In this document: one piece after another, positions 29,840 through 38,102 of the stretch
How positions within the stretch are numbered: the stretch's first letter is position 1
How the letters are laid out: every line of letters starts with the position of its first letter
The notes under the pieces: generated by a model
What the model saw: the letters and a program-made list of their open reading frames with translations, nothing else
Database searches by the model: none
Told to the model about the DNA's origin: nothing
NCBI GenBank assembly: GCA_023383035.1
Contig: JAHDYE010000006.1
Coordinates: forward strand, 1-38,599
Direction: 5' to 3'
DNA length: 38,599 nt
Source: Burkholderiaceae bacterium
Lineage (GTDB): Bacteria > Pseudomonadota > Gammaproteobacteria > Burkholderiales > Burkholderiaceae_E
Position numbers and translations under genes: made by a program

Positions 29840-31315
29840 ATGAGCAACTACGGCGTTCTGGGACTGTACGACGACCTCAAGACCCTGCGCGAGCAACCGC
29901 ACTGGAAGCTGCTTGCCGCGCACGGTGCATCCGCCGTTGCAGCCAGCCTGTACTGCCTGTTCCTGGATGGTCCTGAACGGCAACTCCCTGCCTCCGCGGT
30001 GCATGAGCGACTGACTCGGCACCTCGAACTGCTGCGAAGCATCGGCGTGGACATGCCACAGACCGCCCAAGGCTACGTGCTGGACTGGCTCGCGCAGGGG
30101 TGGCTGCGGCGCGAGTACCCCGAAGGCGCAACCGAAGAACAGTACGAGCTTACCGCGGACGCCGCCGACACGCTGCGCCACCTGATGAGATTGAACCGGC
30201 CGCGGTCCTTCGCCACCGAGAGCCGACTCACGTCGGTTCTGCAGTTGCTCCATTCGCTGGCTGAGGCGACCGACACCAACCCGGAGACCCGAGTTGCCGC
30301 GCTGTTGGCCGAGCGCGAGCGCATTGACGCTCAGATCGAAGCAGTCAAGGCCGGTCGCTTCAGCACCTTGCCGGTAGACCGGGCGGTCGAACGCGCTCGT
30401 GAAGTCATCTCTCAGGGAGAGGAACTGCTGGGTGACTTCGACAAGGTTCGCGAACTCTTCGCGGAGATCAACCTGCAACTTCGCAAAGATTTGGTCGAGA
30501 ACGATGGCGCCCGCGGAGAGGTGCTGTCCAAGATCTTCGACGGCATCGACGTCCTCAAGCAAACCGATGCCGGCAAGGTGTTCGAGGCGTTCTGGAACCT
30601 GCTTATCGACCCGTTGGCCTCTGCACGATTCGAGGAGGCGCTGCAGCAGGCTGTCGCGCGGCCCTTCGCCGGCAGTCTCAGTATCGAAGAGCGACGCTTC
30701 CTAGCGCACCTCAAGTCACGGTTGGTCGATCACGCGGCCGTCGTCCACGGCGTGCAGTCCAGCTTCGCCTCGGGCCTGCAGTCGTTTGTGCGCAGCCGCG
30801 AGTTCGCCGAACAGCGACGCATCACCAAACTACTGAAGTCAGCACAGCAGGCTGCCCTCGCGGCAGCCGAAGACATCCGACCCAACAGGCGCCTAGACTT
30901 TTACCTCGTGCGCACGAGTGCCGCCATCCGTTCGGCATCGCAGTGGCTGCTGCATGACCCGCTCGTCCGGACGGCGGACACCTCCATGGAATCCTCCGAA
31001 CCTAGCAATCTGCGGCTGGAGGACATCCAGGACTTGGTACAGCGGTCGGAGATCGACGTGCGCACGCTGCGCAAGAACCTCCGAGCGGTCCTGGCAGAGG
31101 CTTCGCCAGTGACTATCGGGCAAGTCCTGCAGCGCCACCCAGCTCGCCAAGGCCTGGGCACGGTGGTGGGCTATCTGCACCTGGCAGTGCGGCACGCAGT
31201 TGCTGCCGAAGGCCGAGAAAGCATCCGCTGGGAAGGCGGCGATGGGACGTGGCGCCGCGCCAGCGCGCCGCTCTTCTACTTCGTCCAGGAGCGCACACAT
31301 GAGCTCGCCGATTGA
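29840..31315 (+). CDS. jetA: Wadjet anti-plasmid system protein JetA (DUF3375)
   Basis: First gene of a four-gene overlapping operon; MSNYGVLGLYDDLKTLREQPHWKLLAAHGASAVAASLYCLFL... DUF3375-like; TTG at 29834 is an alternative start. Confidence 0.9.
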   Translation: MSNYGVLGLYDDLKTLREQPHWKLLAAHGASAVAASLYCLFLDGPERQLPASAVHERLTRHLELLRSIGVDMPQTAQGYVLDWLAQGWLRREYPEGATEEQYELTADAADTLRHLMRLNRPRSFATESRLTSVLQLLHSLAEATDTNPETRVAALLAERERIDAQIEAVKAGRFSTLPVDRAVERAREVISQGEELLGDFDKVRELFAEINLQLRKDLVENDGARGEVLSKIFDGIDVLKQTDAGKVFEAFWNLLIDPLASARFEEALQQAVARPFAGSLSIEERRFLAHLKSRLVDHAAVVHGVQSSFASGLQSFVRSREFAEQRRITKLLKSAQQAALAAAEDIRPNRRLDFYLVRTSAAIRSASQWLLHDPLVRTADTSMESSEPSNLRLEDIQDLVQRSEIDVRTLRKNLRAVLAEASPVTIGQVLQRHPARQGLGTVVGYLHLAVRHAVAAEGRESIRWEGGDGTWRRASAPLFYFVQERTHELAD

Positions 31316-32156
31316 CGACACCTCGTCGAGCACCGGATTACCGGGGGACATCCCGCGCTTATTGTTGAAGCCGGAACTGCAAGAAGCGTCCACGGGATTT
31401 TCGGCACTGTCAGCCGTTCCGGAAGAGGTTCCCGGCGACGACATCAAGCTCGATTCGCAGGTTGACCTGCCTGATGACCGGCTGTTTGAGGGCGACACAG
31501 GCACACTCAAAGGCGAAACTCGCCGCTGCCTTGTTGTATTGCTCAGCGGCCCGAGCGTCGACGGGCGGCGCCAACCGGCGCTCTGGCAAGTGCTGGTTCG
31601 AGACCGGCGCGAGCTTCAATCCCGCCTACATGACATCTTTCTCGACCTGGTCGTCGACATCGACCAGCAGGTTGCGTTCATCCGGCAGATCGCGAGCGAG
31701 GATGGCGACAGCATTCCCATCCTCCTCCGCCGCCAGCAGCTGACCTTCATCGAATCGGCTCTGGTGCTGTTCTTGCGCCAACGTTTGACCGAGGCCGACT
31801 CCGTGAACGAACGTGCGGTTGTCTCTGCGTTGGAAATGACGGACCACCTGTCCGTCTTCGAGAAGGCGAACAACACGGATGGCGTGAAGTTCGACAAGCA
31901 GTGCGTCGCCGCCATCGAGAAGTGCAAGCAACTCAACCTCATCCGCCCGATCCGCGCAAGTGACGGCCGTTTCGAGGTCTCTCCTACCCTCAAGCTCCTG
32001 TTCGGCGCCGAAGACATTCAGGCGCTCACCGCGGCGTACGAGACATTCAAGATAGCGGCGGCCGACGATGACCTAGCGAGCCTGGACGAGGCAATCGCCA
32101 AAGGAATGGCTGAAGGTGCAGCGCCGGACTTCGAAGAAGCGCAGGGAGCGGATTGA
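31299..32156 (+). CDS. jetB: Wadjet protein JetB (DUF4194)
   Basis: LHDIFLDLVVDIDQQVAFIRQ...LLRRQQLTFIESALVLFLRQRL...ERAVVSALEMTDHLSVF; position between jetA and the SMC-like gene; start overlaps jetA by 17 nt. Confidence 0.88.
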   Translation: MSSPIDDTSSSTGLPGDIPRLLLKPELQEASTGFSALSAVPEEVPGDDIKLDSQVDLPDDRLFEGDTGTLKGETRRCLVVLLSGPSVDGRRQPALWQVLVRDRRELQSRLHDIFLDLVVDIDQQVAFIRQIASEDGDSIPILLRRQQLTFIESALVLFLRQRLTEADSVNERAVVSALEMTDHLSVFEKANNTDGVKFDKQCVAAIEKCKQLNLIRPIRASDGRFEVSPTLKLLFGAEDIQALTAAYETFKIAAADDDLASLDEAIAKGMAEGAAPDFEEAQGAD

Positions 32157-35100
32157 TGTTGGAGGACACCGACGCCGAGCAAGCTGCCAGGGAGCTTTTC
32201 GAGACTGCCGCGACACACGGTGCCGAGCAGGTCCTGCGCCTCAAGCGTGAAGAGCTTGAGCAATTCAAGCTTGTCCAGGTACAGAGCTTCAACTGGGGCA
32301 CGTTCAGCGGGCACCTCAAGGTTGACGTCGCACCCAAGGGGATGCTCTTCATTGGCCCCTCCGGTTCGGGCAAGTCCACCATCTTCGACTCGCACGCCTC
32401 GCTCCTGACGCCGCCGCGGTGGCTGAACTTCAACGTCGCGGCCCGCGAATCCGAAAGCCGCCAGGATCGCAACCTGGTCACCTACGTCCGAGGTGTGTGG
32501 GGCGAGCAAACCGGTAGTGCCGGCGAGATCTCCGACCAGCAGCTGCGTCCCAGGCCAACTTGGTCCGCAATCGCCGAGACCTACCGCAGCGGCGAAGGCA
32601 AGGTGGTGACGCTCGCACACGTCTATTGGATCCGCACGGCGTCCAACGCTTCGCGGGATGTCGGGAAGCGCTATCTCGTGGCTGAACGCGCTCTCGACCT
32701 GGCTGAGCTAAAGTTTTTTCCCGAGAGCCAGTTCAACGCGCGGCGCTTCAAGACCGATCTACCCGGCGTCTACGACACCGACGCCTTCAGCGAGTACCAG
32801 GAGCGCTTTCGCTCTCGGCTCGGTATCGACAGCGAACACGCGCTCAAGCTATTGCACAAGACTCAGTCAGCCAAGAACCTCGGCGGCCTGACCGATTTCT
32901 TGCGCGACTTCATGCTCGATGAGCCGCGCACTCGTGAGATGGCCGACGACTTGGTTGAGCAGTTCAGCAAGCTGGACAACGCCCACAACGAGGTGGTGTC
33001 GGCGGGCCGGCAGATTGAAACGCTCAAACCCGCGCGGGAAGCGAATGCCGAACGCCAACGCTTGTTGCAAAGGCGTGGCGAGCTCGAAGAGATCCGCACA
33101 GCGGTGGACAACTTCCAGCAGGAGCGCAGGGGCGAGCTGCTGCAGACGGAACGACGCTCCACCGCAACCCTGCTCGACGGTCAGGCCCAGTTGCTCACCA
33201 TCCTGGAGAAGCGAAAGGCAGAGGCGCGCGCTGATCTCGACCTCCTGGTTGAGCAGCGTCGCGGCATGGGCGGCGAGCAGTTGGAACGCCTGGATGCTGA
33301 TCGCCAACAGGCCGAGCAAGAGGCACAGGACCGAGAGGCCAAACGCGAGCGGGTTCGGCAAGCCTGCTCAGTGCTGGGAGCGACCCTGCCGGATGCGCCG
33401 CAGCGGCACGCGGAGCTGGTCGACTGGGCCAAGTCCGAACTTGAGCAAGCTTCCGAGGGAGACGGTGCAGACAGCGCCAAACGATCTGAACTGGCGGTGC
33501 AGGAGTCCGACCTGAATCGCCGGCTCGTTCAGATCCAGACGGAGCTTGCCAGCCTGGCCCGCCTGCAAAGCTCCAACGTTCCATCCCACCTGGCCGATAT
33601 TCGCTGGCAGCTTGCCAAGGCCCTGCACCTGCGCGAAGGCGAGCTTCCCTTCGCCGGCGAACTCATTGAGGTCAAGCAGCCGGAGAAGCGCTGGCAAGGC
33701 GCGATCGAGAGGGTATTGCGTGGCTTCGCACTGTCCATGCTGGTCGAAGAGCGGCTGTACTCGGCCGTGTCGCGTTACGTTGACCAAACCCACCTGAAGG
33801 GCAGGCTGGTCTATATCCGCATGCTCCCGCAGGCGGCACCCGCAGGCGCGCCGAAATCCAACTCGGTCATGCACAAGGTCGTCGTCTCTGACGGCGCGCA
33901 CCGGCAATGGGTGAGTGCCGAGCTGCGGCATCGGTTCGATCTCGAGTGCGTCGAGACCGCCGATGAGCTGCGAGACCTGGCTAGCGGCGTCACTCGCAAC
34001 GGCCTCATCAAGCAAGGAGGTCGTCGACACGAGAAGGATGACCGCTCGGGCGTCGACGACAGGCGCAACTGGGTGCTCGGCGCAGACACCACGGCGAAGG
34101 TCACGGCCCTGCAAAACGAAGCCGACAGCCTCAACGCGCAGCTGGGCGACGTGCGCCAGCAACTTCAGAAGCTGGACGACCGAAGCCGCAACCAGGTCAA
34201 GCGCGTGCGCGCTTGCCAGACGATCTCGGATCATCGCTGGCAGGACATCGACTCTGCCACGCCGGCGCAGCGAGCGCGCGAACTCATTCAGCAGGCGCAG
34301 CAGCTGCGCGACACCAGCCCTGACCTGGCGATCATCGATGCCCGCATCGAGGTCGCCAAGGGACTGTTGACAGCGGCTGAGAAGCAGCACACCGAGCAGG
34401 CCGCGCAGGTGCTGGCGACCTCTCGGCAATTGGACGATCTAGACAGGGAGATAGCCCGCCGCGCTGAGCTTGCGTTCGTGGCCCCCACGCCCTTTCAGCG
34501 CAACGCTTTGGACGAGCGGCTGGAAACTGCCGGACGAACGCCGACATTGGCGACGTTGGCCGACGACATGCGGTTCGTGGATCGCCGTCTCAGCAACGAA
34601 GTGAATGCCCTTGACGGGCAGTTGGCCGACCTTGTGCGCAAGATCGAGGACGCTTTTTCCGCGTACAACCGCGGCTGGCTCGCAGAGTCCGGTGGGCTGG
34701 ACCCAAAGATGGCGAGCTATGACGAGTACGACGCCAAACTCACCCGCCTGCAGATCGACGATCTGCCGCGAGTTGAAAAGAAGTTCAAGCAGTTGCTCAA
34801 CGAGCAGAGCAATCAGCACATCGCGTTGCTGGCCAACCAGATCGATCAGGAGCGCCGCGACATCAGCGAGAAGATGGACGCGGTCAATCGCAGCCTGCGC
34901 AACGCCGAGTTCAATCCCGGCACCTATCTGGTGATCGAGGTCGAGGACCGCACGCCTCCCGAGGCCAAGCAGTTCAAGGCTGACCTGCGTGCTGCCCTGG
35001 CCAATACGCTCAGCGTCGATGACCAGGCGGCCGAAGCGCGGTTCCAGGCATTCAAGGCCCTCATCAAACGGCTGGCAAGCCAGCAGACACCCGACGTCAA

Positions 35101-35566
35101 TTGGAAGACGCTGGCGCTCGACGTGCGGTTGCACGTGGAGTTCATCGCCCGCGAACTGCGGGAAGACGGCACGGAAGTGGAGGTCTACCGCAGCGGCGCC
35201 GGCAAGTCCGGTGGCCAGCGTCAGAAGCTTACCGCCACTTGCTTGGCGGCGGCCTTGCGCTATCAGTTGGGTGGCCCCGGCCGACTGCGGCCGACCTTCT
35301 CGACAGTCTTCCTCGACGAAGCGTTCGACAAGGCTGATGCCGATTTCACCGAAGCGGCGATGAAAATTTTCAAGATGTTCGGCTTCCAGCTCATCATCGC
35401 CACGCCCATCAAGTCGGTCATGACCATCGAGCCGTACGTTGGGGGCGCGGTGTTCGTGCATATCCAGGACCGAATGCACTCCAAGGTCTTGGTGCTGCCG
35501 TACGACGAAGAGGCACAGCGCATCGACTACGGAGTGCTTGACGGGCATGACCATGAGACGACCTGA
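32156..35566 (+). CDS. jetC: Wadjet SMC-like ATPase JetC
   Basis: Walker A GMLFIGPSGSGKSTIFD, coiled-coil core, signature KSGGQRQKL, Walker B FSTVFLDEAFDKAD; TGATG overlap with jetB. Confidence 0.93.
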   Translation: MLEDTDAEQAARELFETAATHGAEQVLRLKREELEQFKLVQVQSFNWGTFSGHLKVDVAPKGMLFIGPSGSGKSTIFDSHASLLTPPRWLNFNVAARESESRQDRNLVTYVRGVWGEQTGSAGEISDQQLRPRPTWSAIAETYRSGEGKVVTLAHVYWIRTASNASRDVGKRYLVAERALDLAELKFFPESQFNARRFKTDLPGVYDTDAFSEYQERFRSRLGIDSEHALKLLHKTQSAKNLGGLTDFLRDFMLDEPRTREMADDLVEQFSKLDNAHNEVVSAGRQIETLKPAREANAERQRLLQRRGELEEIRTAVDNFQQERRGELLQTERRSTATLLDGQAQLLTILEKRKAEARADLDLLVEQRRGMGGEQLERLDADRQQAEQEAQDREAKRERVRQACSVLGATLPDAPQRHAELVDWAKSELEQASEGDGADSAKRSELAVQESDLNRRLVQIQTELASLARLQSSNVPSHLADIRWQLAKALHLREGELPFAGELIEVKQPEKRWQGAIERVLRGFALSMLVEERLYSAVSRYVDQTHLKGRLVYIRMLPQAAPAGAPKSNSVMHKVVVSDGAHRQWVSAELRHRFDLECVETADELRDLASGVTRNGLIKQGGRRHEKDDRSGVDDRRNWVLGADTTAKVTALQNEADSLNAQLGDVRQQLQKLDDRSRNQVKRVRACQTISDHRWQDIDSATPAQRARELIQQAQQLRDTSPDLAIIDARIEVAKGLLTAAEKQHTEQAAQVLATSRQLDDLDREIARRAELAFVAPTPFQRNALDERLETAGRTPTLATLADDMRFVDRRLSNEVNALDGQLADLVRKIEDAFSAYNRGWLAESGGLDPKMASYDEYDAKLTRLQIDDLPRVEKKFKQLLNEQSNQHIALLANQIDQERRDISEKMDAVNRSLRNAEFNPGTYLVIEVEDRTPPEAKQFKADLRAALANTLSVDDQAAEARFQAFKALIKRLASQQTPDVNWKTLALDVRLHVEFIARELREDGTEVEVYRSGAGKSGGQRQKLTATCLAAALRYQLGGPGRLRPTFSTVFLDEAFDKADADFTEAAMKIFKMFGFQLIIATPIKSVMTIEPYVGGAVFVHIQDRMHSKVLVLPYDEEAQRIDYGVLDGHDHETT

Positions 35567-36749
35567 GGACGTCGTCAACTGGGCGCGGCAACGCTACAGC
35601 AACCAGCGCCGGCGATGGTTGGATGGTGCGGGCGAATGGCCGCTTACGGTGTCGCTGGAACGGCCAAGTGAACAGGCGGCGCTTCGAGACCCTGTTGCCG
35701 TTCGGGCCTGGTCCGAGGCTTGGGCCACGTGGACCCCAATGACCACTGATGTCGCGCTGGAAACCGAAGCGGTCGCCTGGCAACGTATTGGGACACAAAC
35801 CCTACCCTGCCGCATTTCATTTGCCACACCAGCATCCGTTGCCCGCCTCATCGGTGAAGGCTCATCTTGGCAGCGGGCCACCGTACGGCGTGTACAGCTC
35901 GTTCACCGATGGCCGCAGCTGGCCGAAGCTGGCCTGGGAACGCACTTCGATGTCTTGGCAAGCTGGCACGACTCGGACTTCGAGAGGCTCGGTGCGCTGC
36001 TGGAGTGGTTCGAGACGAATCCCCGCTCGGGCCTCTACTTGCGCCAACTTCCCGTTCGCGGCATCGACACAAAGTGGATCGACCTGCACCGACGCGGTGT
36101 GGTGTCAGACTTGCTGCGAAGACTTCGGGGAAACGGAATCGCGTCGAGCGATGAGCCGGACCAGGCGACGGGCCCGGACTTCTTCGAACTCTGTGGTCTT
36201 CGTCGGCCCACGGCCAGGATCAGAGTTCTGCTGCTGTCGCCGGAGCTCAGGCGCGCCGCCGGAGGGCTGAGAGACATTGAAGCGCCGCTGGAACAACTTC
36301 AGGCGCTCGACCTAACACCCCGGCGTGCGCTGTTGGTCGAAAACCTCGAGACGGCGTACGCGCTGCCCGATTTCGCGGGGACGGTCGCTTTCGTGAAGCT
36401 CGGCAACGCGGTCTCACTCGCCAGTCAGATGCCGTGGATGACTGATGCTCAGGTGGTGTACTGGGGTGACATCGACACCCACGGCTTCGGCATCCTTGCG
36501 CAGGCACGCAAGACCCTCAGCAACGTCACGTCGGTGCTGATGGACGAAGCGACACTGCTCGATCACCACGATAGATGCGTTCCGGAGCCGACCCAGACGC
36601 GCAATGCCGATGTCTCGATGCTCACAGATGCTGAAGCGGGCGTCTACAGAGGACTCCTCGACGGAACATGGGGACAGTCCCTTCGCCTCGAGCAAGAGCG
36701 GATTGAGTGGCTGTATGGGGTATCTCGGATTTCGCAGGCGCTGACCTGA
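35553..36749 (+). CDS. jetD: Wadjet TOPRIM-like nuclease subunit JetD (DUF3322-DUF2220)
   Basis: LLVENLETAYALPDF and VVYWGDIDTHGFGILAQAR TOPRIM-like E...DxD; start overlaps jetC end; in-frame ATG at 35547 also possible. Confidence 0.9.
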   Translation: MRRPEDVVNWARQRYSNQRRRWLDGAGEWPLTVSLERPSEQAALRDPVAVRAWSEAWATWTPMTTDVALETEAVAWQRIGTQTLPCRISFATPASVARLIGEGSSWQRATVRRVQLVHRWPQLAEAGLGTHFDVLASWHDSDFERLGALLEWFETNPRSGLYLRQLPVRGIDTKWIDLHRRGVVSDLLRRLRGNGIASSDEPDQATGPDFFELCGLRRPTARIRVLLLSPELRRAAGGLRDIEAPLEQLQALDLTPRRALLVENLETAYALPDFAGTVAFVKLGNAVSLASQMPWMTDAQVVYWGDIDTHGFGILAQARKTLSNVTSVLMDEATLLDHHDRCVPEPTQTRNADVSMLTDAEAGVYRGLLDGTWGQSLRLEQERIEWLYGVSRISQALT

Positions 36750-36802
36750 CGCGGCCTGGGCAGCTGACTGGGTGTGGTCCGGCGTTTCGTTTGTTTCTAT
36801 TT

Positions 36803-37415
36803 TTTACCGTCAGCGCAACTCAGCCTTCAGATCGCCCGGAAGCCCGCATGAATGCTGGGCTTCGCGTCCGGAATTTACTGTCAACCTGAAAATCGACCTG
36901 ACGGTAAATCTCTGCCGGCAACTCGACGAAGCGATTTTACCGCCAGATTTACCGTCAATTCGCTCGGCATGCCGTCGATAGTCGTCGATAATCCTGAACA
37001 GACATTTCTCTGACAGATCAAGACCTTGCGTAGTAGAAAGCACGCCTATCGATAGTCCGCGATAGACGCCGATAGACCTCGATCCCTACTCCCACTCGAT
37101 CATCAACGGCTTCTTTAAGCCATTGATTCGCCTGTACGACATCTCGAACCTCGCTGGTCTTACCGTCAGATGTACCGCCACTTCGCGCGGCATCCCCGCG
37201 CGCAGCTTCCACCATCGATCGACATCTATCGAGAACAGTCGGCGCGTCCACGATGACCAGCTTTCGAGATCTATCGAGATCTATCGCTTCGTTGCATCCG
37301 ATCCCGCAGGTGGAAGCAGCCACTCGGACGCTCGAGTCGGAATCGAGAAGGTGCCGGCATCAGATGGCGTAACCTGTTGTTGCATCATGTCTTTCTGGCA
37401 GAAATTTTACCGTCA
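36803..37415. repeat. Iterated short motifs (TTTACCGTCA-like and CGATAG/CTATCG) in a non-coding segment around the right att-like repeat
   Basis: TTTACCGTCA or one/two-mismatch forms at 36803, 36874, 36899 (reverse), 36935, 36948, 37159, 37171, 37406; CGATAG/CTATCG clusters at 36976-37075 and 37226-37286. Confidence 0.7.
37084..37100. repeat. Right copy of the 17-nt direct repeat; candidate guaA-type attachment core
   Basis: ccctactcccactcgat, 16/17 identical and same orientation as 28174-28190; minus strand reads MIEWE-stop. Confidence 0.5.
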
Positions 37416-37440
37416 CGACGCTGCCGAACGGGCGCGGCGA

Positions 37441-37761
37441 TCAGTGTGCATCCGCCGTCTGCTCCATTGCTTCCTTCCACGGCCTGATCTTCGCGAGCGT
37501 CTTCGCAAGGCCGGCCTTCGCCACCTCGGTATCGTAGTCCGCCTGCAGGCGCAGCCACCATCCATCCGAGAGCCCGAAGAAGCGGCACAGCCGCAGATCG
37601 GTATCCGCAGTGATGGCGCGCTTGCCGGCGACGATCTCGCCGATGCGCTGCGCGGGCACGCCGATCTCCTTTGCCAGACGGTAGTTGCTCATGCTCAAGG
37701 GCTTGAGGAACTCCTCGGCGAGCATCTCGCCCGGCGACACCGGCTTAAGTTTCCTGGTCAT
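37441..37761 (-). CDS. higA: HigA-family addiction module antitoxin
   Basis: MTRKLKPVSPGEMLAEEFLKPLSMSNYRLAKEIGVPAQRIGEIVAGKRAITADTDLRLCRFFGLSDGWWLRLQADYD. Confidence 0.93.
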   Translation of the reverse strand: MTRKLKPVSPGEMLAEEFLKPLSMSNYRLAKEIGVPAQRIGEIVAGKRAITADTDLRLCRFFGLSDGWWLRLQADYDTEVAKAGLAKTLAKIRPWKEAMEQTADAH

Positions 37762-37772
37762 CTCGTCTTGCC

Positions 37773-38054
37773 TCAGTGATAGTCCACGATCTCGACGTCT
37801 TCGGCGTCGCTTCCCGTCCAGCGAAAGCAGATGCGGAACTGATCGTTGACCCGCACGCTCCACTGGCCCGCGCGATCGCCCTTCAGCTGCTCGAGTCGGT
37901 TGGCCGGCGGCGCGCGGAGGTCCTCGATGCGACGTGCGAGGTCGAGTTGCTTCAGCTTGCGCAGCGCCGGACGCTCGATGTTGGCAAAGCGCGCCACGCG
38001 CCGCAGCTGGGACAGTGCCTCGGTGTCGGCGCACTTGAACGTCCGGATCGCCAC
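37773..38054 (-). CDS. higB: HigB-family (RelE superfamily) toxin, probable GTG start
   Basis: VAIRTFKCADTEALSQLRRVARFANIERPALRKLKQLDLARRIEDLRAPPANRLEQLKGDRAGQWSVRVNDQFRICFRW; immediately upstream of higA. Confidence 0.9.
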   Translation of the reverse strand: MAIRTFKCADTEALSQLRRVARFANIERPALRKLKQLDLARRIEDLRAPPANRLEQLKGDRAGQWSVRVNDQFRICFRWTGSDAEDVEIVDYH

Positions 38055-38061
38055 AGGCAGA

Positions 38062-38099
38062 ATAATAACGCAGTGCGTGATTAACGACAAGCGTGATTA
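38062..38099 (-). promoter_or_regulatory. Candidate higBA promoter with a direct-repeat operator
   Basis: Minus strand: TTGTCG-N17-TATTAT with two TAATCACGC direct repeats 16 nt apart covering the -35/spacer. Confidence 0.55.
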
Positions 38100-38102
38100 T
38101 CG

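Noticed and set aside
34439-35578. 379-aa minus-strand ORF
   Set aside because: Antisense shadow of jetC; no domain-like composition
29840-36749. Claiming the four-gene SMC-like operon as a novel defence system
   Set aside because: Gene content and order match the already described Wadjet/JetABCD (MksBEFG-like) system
37018-37323. 101-aa minus-strand ORF spanning the right att-like repeat
   Set aside because: No recognizable family; overlaps iterated motif DNA, so probably a chance reading frame
36803-37415. Possible CRISPR array in the repeat-rich segment
   Set aside because: Repeats are only 6-10 nt, irregularly spaced and in both orientations; no uniform repeat-spacer structure and no cas genes
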